64,000 bases of DNA from Erodium maritimum. Its lineage: Eukaryota; Streptophyta; Magnoliopsida; Geraniales; Geraniaceae. Below, piece after piece: positions 1-11,716 of the stretch. The position numbers were made by a program, and so were the translations under genes. The stretch is taken from the NCBI GenBank assembly GCA_963921825.1, contig OY997594.1, positions 66,821,675 to 66,885,674 on the forward strand. The letters run 5' to 3'. Under the pieces are notes generated by a model. It was given only the letters and a program-made list of their open reading frames with translations. It was not told where the DNA came from and made no database searches. The number at the start of each line of letters is the position of its first letter. Position 1 is the stretch's first letter.

Positions 1-144
1 ATGAGCATCAGCTAAACAATCGTCTTTTTACACTAAGAATTAGTCGAATTGGACCATATTTCCCAAAATTTTAGTAAAAACGACCTCCGACATATAGAAC
101 TGCCGACGAACCATAATATGGTTGTACAACGGGATGCCAATGAA

Positions 145-369
145 CTAATCGGACATGAGTTGCTCATACGCTTCGGCATGATCTTGGTGAATGCCCTTCC
201 TTATATGCTTCACCGCTATCGGGTTCATCATTCGTTCTTGGCCTTCCATCACAACATTCCTTAACAACTCGTACAACTCATTTTTTGGTTCTCGATTCAT
301 TTCCAATAACGTCACATAGTTGATTGTCACCGGGTCAAACTCGTCAAAACTGTACGAATCCATGAACAA
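145..369 (-). other. Unrecognised small ORF at left edge
   Basis: A 74-codon minus-strand reading frame lies here with no family I can recognise. It is acidic and Met/Glu-rich (…YELLRNVVMEGQERMMNP…), which looks more like real coding sequence than random translation, and it may be the end of a transposase-associated or other gene continuing left of the window. No splice sites or promoter were identified. Bases 370-485 hold nothing recognisable. Confidence 0.25.
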
Positions 370-528
370 TCAGATAAAAATATTGTGGATGAGGTACTTT
401 ATAAAGATAGCAAATAATGAATTGTTGGTCTGAAAAATATGTACCTTCGATGTGAACGAAAACGTAGTTTCTCTTGTCTTGATCTATGAACCATTCTATC
501 AAATACTCTGTAACATTAAGACTGTCTA

Positions 529-613
529 GGGAAGTTCAAAGGTCGAGTGGCAGTCTAGGCTTTATTATTAGCACTGTTTATTGTAACCGTGAGCATCATT
601 TATGCTATATATA
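529..613 (+). promoter_or_regulatory. Promoter of ubiquitin-like pseudogene (motif + TATA)
   Basis: The motif GGGAAGTTCAAAGGTC (529-544) is a variant of a 17-bp element found upstream of every ubiquitin-like gene in this window. A TATA box (TATATATA, 606-613) lies about 90 bp before the ATG at 703. The stretch from the TATA to the ATG aligns closely with 49617-49711, upstream of the paralogue, including the shared AAGGTTAAGACATCTCCAGT. Confidence 0.6.
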
Positions 614-702
614 CATTGATGCGCATGAAAAGGTTAAGACATCTCCAGTTGAAGTAAATTTCCTAAAGTTCGTGTCTTGTTTGTGTTGGGTAGAAGAACA
701 AA

Positions 703-1095
703 ATGCAGGTCTTTGTAGAAACAGTGAGTGGAAAGTTGATAACTGTAGAGGTGGAGAGCTCTGAGACAATCGAACACATCAAGGTTAAGATGCAACAAGA
801 CATGAAGCAAGACAAGAAGCAGCCAGAGGACAAGGATGCGGAGACCTCAGTCAATGATTATTTCCAGATATATGTGAAGACTTTTTCGGGAAAGACCATC
901 CCTGTGGTGGTTTAGAGGTCTGATACTATATACAGTGTGAAGGCTAAGATTCGTCACAAAGAGGGCTATCTGACGTACCAGCAGTTCCTCCTCTTGGACG
1001 GGAAGCAACTCGAGGATGAGCTCACCCTTGCCGATTACAACATTCGGAACGAGTCTATCCTTCAATTGCTTCTCTGTCCCAGTCGCACATGTTAA
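703..1095 (+). pseudogene. Ubiquitin-like protein pseudogene (1.5 ubiquitin units)
   Basis: The reading begins MQVFVETVSGKLITVEVESS, matching the first strands of ubiquitin. Unit 1 breaks off after about 30 residues into a Lys/Glu/Asp-rich linker. A second, nearly full unit follows (FQIYVKTFSGKTIP…, then …[24 protein letters not shown]). An in-frame TAG at 913-915 cuts the frame in unit 2; the same frame continues without another stop to TAA at 1093-1095 (130 codons). The C-terminus is …LLLCPSRTC, not RGG, so no conjugatable end exists. The paralogue at 49712 has an intact frame at the same place. Promoter and 3' flank also match that paralogue, so this is a segmental duplicate rather than a processed copy. 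It probably no longer gives a full protein unless the TAG is read through. Confidence 0.75.
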
Positions 1096-1476
1096 TGTTG
1101 GATGTGTTTTGGTGTGATCTCTGTTTTGTTTTGGTATTGTCTGCCTGCTATTTGTGTTTTTTTTGTTAAGTTTCTTGTCGTATGAAAACGGTCTTTTAGG
1201 GATGGGTTCAAATCATGCAAGAAAGTTCTGTTAATTTGATTGAGAGTATTCAAATTAACAGTTTCAACTATCTGTCAATTTCAATACCGTGCTCCAGAGG
1301 CTGGTTATTCCGATTGTGGATGCTCGAGGGAATTAATTAGGGGAAACTATATGGTTTTTAATTTATTTTGAGTTTTGTTTTCGCGATCCCAACTCGAGTT
1401 TACCTTTTGTTGTATTTTTCAACTATAACCTTTATATTTTTTCCACGGACTATCGTGTGTCGTTAAAATTAACATG
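1096..1476. other. 3' flank of ubiquitin-like pseudogene
   Basis: There is no coding signal. Bases 1100-1250 resemble the 3' flanks of the other ubiquitin-like copies (8326-8460 and 50240-50350), sharing TTGTTAAGTTTCT, GTATGAAA and GATGGGTTcAAATCATG. Bases 1415-1476 belong to a dispersed repeat also seen near 8070 and 19350, and end with the 12-bp LINE target site AAAATTAACATG (1465-1476). Confidence 0.55.
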
Positions 1477-1712
1477 AAGATCTCACAAGGCATCAGACCA
1501 TCAGCATAAAGAAAAACGCTCTCAACTAAGCTACAGTGTCTATGAACTCTCAACAGTAGCATCTGCAATCTTCTTCATGTGTTCTTCATCATCTTCAACA
1601 CCAGCAGTCCGACCCTTCCTTCTCGGTGTAGTGTCCATGGTGATCTCGTACTGATCATCGGACCACCGTAGTTCTTTGGCCCCCGCCTCCCCCTTCTGCT
1701 CTCCCTGCATCA

Positions 1713-4460
1713 ATGTCGAAACCCCAACTCTGTTCTACTTTGGTGCTTGCAATGAATGGAGCAAGTCTAACTCTGCAAGAACTCAGTGGTGGATCTCCAG
1801 ACTTGGCTCCTCAAAAGCTTCAGAATTTACGACCTTGCACTGTGCCCAGGAAAAGAAACAAGGCTAATGGAAGAAAGCTCAGAGGTGCCTCTCCTTCCTC
1901 CTCTGACAAAACACAATCTTATTCTCCGGGAGGTTGCACAAAACTCTTAGATGGTCAAAAAAATTTTTATGACAAACACTTTCAACCTATTTCCTCGGGA
2001 AGAGACTCAACACCCTCTGCTCTGTATGAAGATGAAAGAAGAAAGGCTTTACTTGCACCTGCCTCTCCTATGCAATCCAAAGACAACAAGAAGGTAGTTG
2101 AAGACAGAGTTATGATTATAGGAGAGGATGAAGTCTCTTCCTCTATGGGATATCCTCCTCCTGACTTTGAAAAAGTCAAGCCCTACATCAATCCTCATAA
2201 AAGAACTCTGTTGGAGGTGAAGGACAATCCTGCAAGGAGATTCACAGCTTTTGTACTGGATATACCCTCTGACGCCACTACTGCTTGGCTAGATTCAATC
2301 TTTGGAAGGATCGTGGGCTTCATCAAAGCGATTGTTGGCTACAAACCCAATGTCAGAGGACTTTGATATGGTTTCATCTTCTTCAAAACTCAAGAAGCTC
2401 TACAACAAGCCATCTCTCAATTCAATGGCTTCAAGGCCAGAACTCATACCCTATATGTCACCAAGGCTTGGGATAGAAGTAAAGGCAGAATCACTGACAG
2501 AGCTGAGATGAACTCCCATCCATCCTCTCATCAATACCAACAGAAAACTTATGAATCGTTCCAAACACAAGGATCCATTATAGCTACAAAGGCAAGATTG
2601 TGGGATAGAGCTCACCTGGCTGTTACTCATTTGAACTTATCAGTGGAAGCAATTATGCAGCAAATAGCTCTGGAAGGTGTTTGTGAGATCCAACTGAAGG
2701 ATCTAGGAAATAAGGTCATACTGGTCCCAGACCCTCAGTTTGACAAAAATCTATTTTTTGATGATGGGGCATGGCTCAAGCAATGGCTCACTTTCATTCC
2801 TGGAAGGGAAGAGCTATCTAAAAGGGGAGGGAAAATTTCTTGGTTTGCTATCCAAGGTATACCTTATCGAGGTTGGTGTGCTGAGACATTCCAAGCTGCT
2901 GTCTCTAAGTTTGGAAAGGTTGTTTTCACCCATCCACAATCATCTCTTGACCTTCATATACACACAGCTTTTGTCCTACTGCACACATTGCATCTAAATC
3001 ATGTCTCAGAAGAAGCCCTCATTATACTAGGAAAGGAAACCTTCAGAGTTTGGATCTCATCTGTTGATGCAGCCTCCATTCCTCACCTGCATATCACAAG
3101 CCTCAAGAATCCTTTCAACAACAACTCTGACTCTGATACCAACTCTGAATCTAACCCAGCTACAAATAATGGCTCTGAAGATGACTATATTAGTGACTAT
3201 TCCAAGGAAGTAATACCTGACTCTTTGGATCCAGCCAAAACGCTCTCCTTGTCAACTACTGCTGAAGCAAATCAGGTGTTACCTCTCACAAATGATGAGG
3301 TGGGTTCTTATGAAAATAGCTAGTGGAATTCTGAACCTTTGGCTGAGGTTAGACCCATAAATACATCTCAAGATGGTTCCCCTCTCCCAGTAGATCCTCT
3401 CATTAATGAGATCTTTATGCCCCAACATGAGGTTGGTATGAGACTGTGGTGCATTGATGCAGTCTTAGAAGGGGAAACAGAAATTATTTACAAGGATCTC
3501 ACTGCTCAATTATGTTCCTCCCCCAAACTCTAGGACTCTCCAAATGATCTACTGCTGGTAGTCAAAGATTCTTTGGAATCTGAAGAAAGAATCACCTCAG
3601 CTCAACAATTCCAGCAAGAAAGAGGAATGTTTTCTTCTGCTCCTCTCAAAATTACTACAGTACAAGTTTTTGATCCGGTGGCAACCAGCCTCATTAACCA
3701 AACTGCTACTCCCCACCAATCTCAACATTTACACCAACATTCCCCTGCAACTCAGTTCTGTTCTGACCATAATCAAACTCAGTTTACTGAGAGGACATCT
3801 ACTGAGACATTGATAGAAGAGGAGAAAAGGCCTACTTTGGGAAAGAGTGAACATTTATTGAAACAAAAGGTAATAGCTTCTTTGGACCCTACAATCAAGA
3901 AAAAGAGTCTATTTCTAGCTGCCACTGATGGGATTATAGACACTTCCATTCTTATTTCTTCTTCACTTGAGGGTCCACAAGGCCTTGACTTCTTGGAAAC
4001 TGGTTTAGCTATTGATATTGCTGCATCTTCTCCTCTGATATCTACACAAGTACAAGAAGTTGCTGAAGGTCTTGGTTTTTCCCCAGCTCCACCATCATCT
4101 AAAGCCAAACTGAAGCTAAAAGGAAAGAAAAAATCTCAGCTTGCTCAGGCCAGAACATATGGTACCAGATCAAAAGTGAAAGGAAAAGTTGCTGCAGATG
4201 CCTCAAAAAAGGAAGAAACAATCCACCATTTTTTGAAAGCTGATACTGAGGCTAAGAAGGCTTGGGGTTTTGGCAAAGCTATTGGTATAAAATCAACACT
4301 TCAGAAAGAGGAAACCCTATTTAGACTCAAAGACCTGGATGAATTTTCTTTGAGTGAGGAAGCTGGCTCTGAGGAAGAAATACTTGAACAGGCTGCAGTT
4401 TTTGAAGAAGATCCTAACTCATTAATGGGAACTCAACCCATTAACCTCTCCTCTCTATAA
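1713..4460 (+). pseudogene. LINE ORF1 with RRM, three in-frame stops
   Basis: One reading frame runs from ATG 1713 to TAA 4458-4460, broken only by TGA at 2364-2366, TAG at 3321-3323 and TAG at 3531-3533, with no frameshift. Around codons 175-250 is an RNA recognition motif: RNP2 reads FVLDIP and RNP1 reads YGFIFFKT, with the TGA between them. Downstream is a DUF4283-like region (…GKISWFAIQGIPYRGWCAETF…) and a low-complexity Ser/Lys/Glu-rich C-terminus (…KLKLKGKKKSQ…). No CX2CX4HX4C knuckle is present. ORF1 proteins of this type bind element RNA in the retrotransposition particle. ORF2 starts 6 bases after the stop. Confidence 0.8.
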
Positions 4461-4466
4461 TCCTCA

Positions 4467-7400
4467 ATGAAACTCCTCTCTTGGAATGTCAGAGGACTAT
4501 CCTCTACACAAAAGAGGAGGAATGTTGGTTTCTTGATAAGCAAGCAAAGACCAAACTTTATACTGCTTCAAGAAACTAAATTGCAATCCTTACCTTCCAA
4601 CTACCCTAGGCTTTGTGGATTATCTCCTGATTGGGATGCTGCAGCTATCAATGCTTTAGGAGCTTCTGGGGGGATCATTACTATGTGGAACAAATCAGAA
4701 TTTGCAATGAATAATACCAAACCCCTACAAGGAGCTCTATTATGGTTTGGTCATATAACTCAATTCAACCTTCCCTGCTGCATAGTAAATATTTATGCCT
4801 CCACCTTTGCCCAACTCAGAAACACCCTTTGGTCAGAGATTGATGCTGAGCTCCAGCCCCTACACTCTCACCTATTGATCATTTTGGGAGGGGACTTCAA
4901 TGAAATTTTTTTCTGTTGATGATAGAGCAAGTCAGAGAAGTGGTGGTTCATCCATGAGAAACTTGCAAAGACTTATTGTAAATCTAGGCCTCATTGATTT
5001 ACCATTACAAGGTGGGGTTTTTACCTGGTTTGGTCCTGGCTCACAAGCTTCAAGAATTGACAGATTCTTCATTTCAAGTAACCTTTTAGCAATGCTCCCT
5101 ACACTTACACAAGCTTGTCTCCCAAGAACCATCTCTAATCACAGGCCTATAACTCTCTCTACCAACCTTTTGGATTGGGGACCAAGACCCTTCAGGTTTT
5201 TAAATATCTGGCTTGAGGACCATAGATTTCTTCCTGCTGTGACTTCATTCTGGTCCAGTTATTCTGTCTCAGGATCACCTCAATACATCCTTTGGAAGAA
5301 ACTTAAACTACTCAGAGCAGACCTAAAAGCATGGAACACTCAGATCTTTGGTAATCTAGACTCTCAAATTCATCAGCTCACAATAGCCATCAATGATCTT
5401 GACAATGTAGTTGGCTCAAGACAATTATCTCCCCAAGAATGTTCTGACAGAGGGGCATTCAAAGCTGAACTCATCAAAAAATACAAATTGCTTGCCAAAC
5501 TTTGGAGCCAAAAGGCCAGGAAAAAATGGTTTGATGAGGGGGATAAGGGCTCTAGATACTTCCACAGAATTGCAAATTATCTAGGTGCCAGGAAAAATAT
5601 CTCCTCCATCTTGTACAAGGGGAACACAATATCAGATCCACAACTCATAAAAGCTACAGCTGCTGAGTACTTCAGCAAAATTTTCCAAAGAGGTAATGAA
5701 GAATTTCTGGACCTGCAAGACCTTCCATTCAGTTCAATCTCAATTCAAGAACAACAATGGATTGAAAGACCCTTCTTGGAGGAAGAAGTTTTACAGGCCA
5801 TATTAGCTTGTAATGGGGAGAAGGCAACAGGCCCTGATGGTTTCACACTAAAGTTCTTTCAAGTGGCCTGGCTCATCATCAAAGAGGACTTATTAAATTT
5901 CTTACAGGACTTCTATAATTCTGGCCAGCTGGGTAAAGGCATCAATTCTTCATTTTTGGTACTCATTCCCAAAGGCTCAACTCCCCTCACATTCTCTGAT
6001 TACAGGCCTATTAGCCTAATGGGAGGACCCTACAAAATCCTATCTAAACTTCTCTCCACTAGGCTCAAGGTTGTGATTAACAATTTGGTTGGTGATGAAC
6101 AGACAGGGTTCATTGCTGGAAGGCAAATCATAGATGAGATCCTAATAGCTTCTGAAGTGGTTCAATCCATTAAAAAATCTAAGACCAAGGCACTGATATT
6201 TAAAGCTGACTTTCAAAAAGCCTTTGACAGTGTCAGTTGGAATTTCTTACTTCAGCTCCTCACCAGGATGGGCTTTGGAGCCAAATGGAAACTATGGATA
6301 TCTTCATGTCTCAAGGCCTCAGTTTCAATACTGATTAATGGTTCTCCCAGCCCTGATTTCCAAATTGAAAGGGGGCTTAGACAAGGCTGTGCATTATCAC
6401 CTCTCCTCTTTGTCTTGATTGCTGAGGGCCTCAACCAAATTATGAGAACAACTTCATCAAGGGGTCTATTTCAGGGAGTACAACCATTTCCAAACTCCCT
6501 AATTATCACTCATTTGCAGTTTGCTGATGATTCTATATTCTTTAAAAAAAGCCATCCCTGACCATGTCAGATGCCTCAAATATGCTCTTGCTATGTTTTT
6601 CTCAGCCTCAGGTCTTGCAGTAAACTATGACAAATCCTTCATCATTCCCATGAATTTATCAGATGGAGAGACAATCATAATTTCCTCCATTCTCAACTGC
6701 CCTGTAGCATCATTACCAATTACTTACTTGGGATTTCCCCTTGGAGCTAATACAAGAAGGGTGCAGACTTAGGAGCCAATCATTCAGAAGTTTAAGCATT
6801 CTCTTGGCTTGTGGCAGGCCAAATTATTATCCCTGGGAGGCAGGATTACTTTAATCAAATCAATACTTGGGGCCTTACCACTCTATTTTTTCTCAATCCT
6901 CAGAGCTCCTAAAGGTGTCATCAAGAGAATGGAATCTTGGCAAAGGAAATTTTTATGGCATGGCAAGCTATCAGGTAAAGGCTGTTGCAAATTGAATTGG
7001 GGGATGGTGTGCAAACCAAAAGCTGAAGGTGGGCTGGGAATCAAAAATCTCTATAGCATGAACATAGCTCTCCTAGCTAAATGGTGGTGGAGGTTTGCTC
7101 TGGAAAGGAAAGCCCTTTGGAAACAGATAATCTGTGGCAAATTTGGCTGGGGTCTGCAAGAATGGGACTTGTCCAACTTTACTGAATTGGGAAATACCAG
7201 TTTCATCACCCATATAATCAACCTAGCAAAGGATCAGAGGTTTGAGGATATTTTTGGCTCTAAAGGACTTCATTGGAAACTAGGGAATGGGGAAAGAATT
7301 TACTTCTGGAGAGATATATGGTGGGGAGACACCTCATTTCAAAATTTATTTCCAAGGCTATATGTGCTATCCCAATCAAAACAAATATTGGTCTCTGATG

Positions 7401-7998
7401 CTTGGGGAGGTGCAGCTTGGGATCTTGATTTTGCTAGAAACCCTAGGGGAAGGGCTACACATGATTGGGACACACTTACTCTAATTCTGAATGGCATACA
7501 CCTGGGAATTCAAGAAGATGTCCTTGTTTGGCATTGGGACCCTAAAGGGTTTTCAGTAAGGAAATTATATACCATGCTTGAGCAGCAAGGCAGTCAATCC
7601 TCTACAAATTTTGCTTGGTGTAAATTTCTTTGGATCTTTGACATACCTCCAAAAATTACAGCTTTCACTTGGTTAGCATGCCATGATGCTTTCCCTTCCA
7701 AATGCTTCCTGGAAGCTAGAGGACTCACTCTTTCTCTACAAGAACTCTTATGCCCTGTATGTCTATGGGACCTTGAAGATGGAAGCCATGTCCTTCTGCA
7801 TTGTGCTTCAGCTTGGAAGGTTTGGGCCTTGCTAGCATCCTGGTGGGGAGTTGTTCTCACTCTCTCTGGTTCAGTTAAAGATCAACTTCTACTCTGGCCT
7901 TACTTGCAGCCCAAGAAATACAGAAAAGGTTGGATAAAGCTGTTCCAACTCACAATTTGGCATCTGTGGCTTGCAAGAAATGCCAAGGTTGCTGATCA
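4467..7998 (+). pseudogene. LINE ORF2: endonuclease + reverse transcriptase
   Basis: The APE-type endonuclease starts at ATG 4467 (LLSWNVRGL, LLQETKL, GGDFNEI). A frameshift at a T7 run (~4907) moves the frame, restoring …FFSVDDRASQRSGG and …ASRIDRFFIS. The reverse transcriptase has FKADFQKAFDSVSW, LRQGCALSPLLF and the catalytic FADD. A second frameshift follows FADD at an A-run (~6545), and a TAG at 6770-6772 interrupts the thumb region. A zf-RVT type domain ends the protein (PPKITAFTWLACHD… CPVC… HVLLHC). The reading reaches …WHLWLARNAKVADQ and runs straight into poly(A) without a stop codon. No RNase H domain is present. The broken frames make it inactive in cis. Confidence 0.85.
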
Positions 7999-8016
7999 AA
8001 AAAAAAAATTAACATG

Positions 8017-8657
8017 GACGTTAGTTTTGGATGGGAAAAGATATAAATGTCTCGACAAAAGTCAATACCCTGAAGTTGGGCTTGACCTTTTCTTGTGCTT
8101 CCCAACTATGACATTTCTATTTTTTGCACGAATAACATTTTTTGATAAGGGCATTTTGGACTTTTCTCATCCAAAACTAACGTTCATGTTACTTTTGACG
8201 ATAAACAATAGTCCGTACAAAAAATGTAAAGGTCAAGCATCATTTATGTTATATGTACATGCGCACACCAAGTTTACAACATCCCAATTTGAAGTAAATT
8301 CCCTAAAGGTTGCGTCTAGTGCTAACTGTTATATGTGTTTTGGTTTGCATCTTTTTGGTATGCTTTGTTATTGGGACCTCTTTTGTTAAGTTTCTAGTTG
8401 TATGAAACTGTCTTTCAAGGATGGGTTAAAATCATGTAAGAAAATTATGTCAATTTGAATACTTACGCATTGATGGAGAGAGCTTTTGGTAAGATCCAAC
8501 TTGTCTCCAACGTAAGTCAACGGTTCAGCTTGTGGCGTCAAAAATTTAGGATCAAAAGGGTCAGGATGGGGATCGCAACTCGATTTACTTTTATTGTGTT
8601 GTTCAAGCCCGCATATGTGAACCATATTTCCTCTGTCAGAGAAAATGGAACCGAGTA
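8017..8657 (+). pseudogene. Ubiquitin-like gene relic: promoter and 3' flank, no coding part
   Basis: Bases ~8190-8330 align with the promoter and leader of the ubiquitin-like copies at 703 and 49712: GCATCATTTATG, a weakened TATA (TTATATGTACATGCGCA), and …TTTGAAGTAAATTCCCTAAAGGTtGCGTCT. Bases ~8330-8480 align with their 3' flanks: TGTGTTTTGGTtTG, TTTTGTTAAGTTTCTaGT, GTATGAAACTGTCtTTCA, TCAATTTGAATACT. The ~400 bp of coding sequence expected between them is absent, so this is a third family member that lost its body. The alignment is by eye and the exact junction (near 8320-8340) is approximate. Confidence 0.55.
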
Positions 8658-8684
8658 TTAGAGCAAGGACAACGGGTCGCGCCT

Positions 8685-11372
8685 TGTCACGCCCCAAATC
8701 CGATTATCGCCCGGACCCGAGGCATGACGAGTAATAGAAGACAATAAAATAATAAATCAACATTTACTTCCTGAAAATCTCCAATAATGAAAACAAATCC
8801 GCAAAACTGAGTTCAAAACACAATAACCCTCCAGGGGTGTAATAATAAACCTCCACAAGTTTTGGTTCAACACATTAAAAGTAAAAAGTACGAAGTCTCT
8901 ATCACGCACCCACACCGAGAAGCTCCCGAGCTTCTACTCCTCAATCAAGCCTGTAAACACAACGGTAAATTCATAGGGGTGAGCTTACGCTCAGTAGGGA
9001 AAACGCATAACAAAGTGGGCCTTAAACTCAATAAACTCAACAGTAAAGTTAACATAAAGCTCTTAACAATCACAGGCAATAGACAAAACAATCAATGCCG
9101 TGGCACATGGAGTCACCACCCTCCGATCCACATCTTATGTGTCCTTTCGGATTTTCCCTCCAATCCAGAGGAGACGCATATCATTGAGACTATCGGAAAC
9201 ACCCTTCAGGGCACATATCGTCGGAAGTCTCAGAAACGTCTCCAAGGGATTTTAGATCCTCGGGAACCCAGGGCAATACTCCCATAGGAAGCGCACACTT
9301 GGGCAATTCGATGATAAATAGTTAATAATTGAATAACGCACTCAACCAGAAACACAGAACAGTCCAATTCAGACAACCATCAACTCGATATCAACCATAG
9401 CTCACACATCACCAATTCACACAACACGCAGTACAAGAATCACATAAACATAGCACATCAATCACACAATCCTAACTTACCGTTCACTTACTAGTTTCGA
9501 ACCACCGGGGCATCGATCACCTGATTGCACCGCTCGGTACAACCAGTCATACTCGATGCTCCAAACATCCATTCAAGTAAATCAAGTAATCATTTGAATA
9601 CAGTCAACGAGAAAGCACGAGGATAATCAACTAATTATAAAAACCTTCAAAAGAGCAATCACACATGCAATTCCACTAGTTTCATTAGACTCTTTAGCCT
9701 ATCCACTAAGCAATCAACAACCAAGCAGGTGATCCTAACACGCAACTAATCTGAGGGCTTTGCCAAGGCTCCTCTACCAGACAATCAATTCTCAAGTATT
9801 GAAAGCGAGTTACACTAGTGACTGGCACCCTAATCGGTCACCACTAGACAATTCCGATTATTAGTAATTGAAAGACGATTACGCTAGTTATTCGCATCCT
9901 ATAGGCATTTCTAGGACCTTTCCAATTTTATTAACCTAGCATGCATACTAAGCATCGTAAACGAGAGGTTAAGGCTTTCCCTACCTCGAGGTCTTCCTCT
10001 CAACACTCTGATGACAAGCTCGGTGGTCACCTCTCCGTTCTTCACTCGGGTCCCGGCGTGATAAAAGCTCCTCTAACTCGTGTCCACGTTCTTCCTCCTT
10101 TCCTAGCTTGGTTCCAAGGTTTTGAACCACCAAAAGAACACAAATTAGATTCCTCAACCAAGTGTTCTTCTCCTCAAAACACACAACAATGTTCAGAAAT
10201 GGATCAAGGTTTGAAAAGGAAAAGTGGGAATCAAATTGAGCTCAAAGGAAGGGTTTTGGGCTCTGGGGATCTGATCCGGAATGCCAAACGGACCCTGTCA
10301 CAGGCCGGCCCGGAATCCAGAACGGAACACGACACAGACCGGCCCGGTGAGCGACACGGACCGTATCAGGTCCCGTGCCGGACTCTCGCCCGTTCCGTGC
10401 CGGGTGCTGTGCCGGGTGCCGTGCCGGTACCAGGCACGTTCCGTATGGCCTACCGTGCCGGTACCTGGCCCGGTCCGGGTCAGATTCCGTATCAGACCTG
10501 ACCAGCTCCTTCCCCTTTCTTCCCCAACTCGAATTTCACGAAAATCTCAACACAAACTCCATTTCTAAACTCTCCTAGTTCCAAAATAATTCACCAAAGA
10601 TACCCAGCAACTACACCCTCAATGGGTTCATCAAACTTCAACCAAAACTCAATCCAACAACCTACTTCACTACTTCTTCTCCAAAAATCGATCAAAGAGC
10701 AAGTTCTTCAACTTTTAAGCCAAAACCCACAAAACCCATAGACTGGAAGTGGAAGAAATGGAGGTTTGAGAGCATCCTTACCTCTAGATAGTTGAGATGG
10801 AGAAGATGGAGTGAAAATGAAGGCAAAGGGACCAAGAACAAGCTTCAAAATCCCAGCTTTCCTCTCTATCTTCTTCCTCAAGCAAGTGAGCTCCTCCTCT
10901 CCTCTCTCTTGTGATTTTCGGCTGAAACAACAACAAATGGGCTGAAATGTTGCTCTCTTTCCTTTAAATGACCTAAAATGTCAATTTACTCAAAAGCCCT
11001 TAAGGTCTTATCCCTTTAAAGGTAACTTAGGAGGGTATGAGGGTCATTTGGAGCCCCAAAACTCATCCTCCAAGCCAAGCATGACAAGTGTCATGTAAGG
11101 TCACTCCTATTTAATAATTTTCCAGCTTTCCAAGATTTATCGACAATTAACCGATATTAAGCCCGAGTTTGACCGATAGTTGACTTTAACAATATTACAG
11201 TCAAACTGAAGGAAACGACCCAACTAAGCTAACCGTGCTAATGGCTAAGCTTCTTGGGCCCCGGAAAGGTCCCGACTGACTTTCCGAGTCATCGGTTGAC
11301 TTTTCCGGCCGACATTCAAACTTAGCTAGGATTCACCGGTTTTACCGGGATCGACCGTGGGCGGGTCTTACA
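8685..11372 (-). repeat. Solo LTR of Gypsy (Tekay-like) family
   Basis: The repeat reads TGTCACGCCCCAAATCC… to …GGGCGGGTCTTACA on the plus strand. Read on the minus strand it is TGTAAGACCC…GGGGCGTGACA, the same ends as the LTRs at 30549, 53020 and 61627. Flanks are CGCCT (8680-8684) and CGCCC (11373-11377), a 5-bp target duplication with one C-to-T change. Bases 8685 to ~10020 align well with 61627 to ~63010 (same subfamily), after which the two diverge. Open frames inside (such as 9941-10501) are chance readings of GC-rich LTR sequence. No PBS, PPT or pol is attached, so it is the product of LTR-LTR recombination. Confidence 0.82.
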
Positions 11373-11627
11373 CGCCCGCTCCCCGTCTCGCGCGCGCCGG
11401 GAACGCTCCCCGCTGGCCGGTCCGCTGCAGACGCGAAAATTCGCGTTCCCGCTCCCCATTTTCGCGCTCCCGCTTCCGCTCCCCGATGCCTGGCCGAGCG
11501 CGCTGGACGCGCCCTCGCGCCCTGGCCTGCGCTGGCAGCTCCTGGTGGCGCCACGTGTCCCGACCGTTGGCAACGGTCACTCCAACGGCTAATTTTTTTT
11601 AATTCAAAAATCAGATAAAATTATCCT

Positions 11628-11635
11628 TATAAATA
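11628..11635 (+). promoter_or_regulatory. TATA box of Harbinger transposase
   Basis: TATAAATA followed by CCCAACCCCAT lies 82 bp before the ATG at 11717. The same TATAAATACCC(C/A)A block sits before the transposase in the copies at ~22848, 49070-49077 (minus strand) and ~60895, so the element carries its own promoter. Confidence 0.7.
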
Positions 11636-11716
11636 CCCAACCCCATTTCTCATTTTTGTCACACCATTCTCTATTTTCACTCTTTCATTCTCACTTCCTA
11701 CTCGTTATTTTCGAAA

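Larger units (their letters stand above)
1477..8004 (+). mobile_element. LINE (L1-like, RRM-type ORF1), TSD-flanked
   Basis: A near full-length non-LTR retrotransposon with ORF1 (1713-4460) and ORF2 (4467-~7998), ending in an A-run at 7998-8008. AAAATTAACATG occurs just before it (1465-1476) and again at 8005-8016, a 12-bp target site duplication whose As overlap the tail. ORF1 carries an RNA recognition motif instead of a zinc knuckle, the arrangement described for the BNR group of plant L1 elements. Both ORFs are damaged, each by only a few changes, so the insertion is moderately old. The element ends inside ORF2 with no 3' UTR. Confidence 0.85.

Noticed and set aside
6809-8389. A 526-codon reading that extends past the LINE
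   Set aside because: The last ~130 codons are the frame running through poly(A) and the target duplication into unrelated flanking DNA, not a fused gene.
9941-10501. A 186-codon open frame in the solo LTR, with a counterpart start at 62945
   Set aside because: It lies wholly within LTR sequence, its end is in a low-complexity CCGGxCCGG tract, and the frame is not kept in the second LTR copy.
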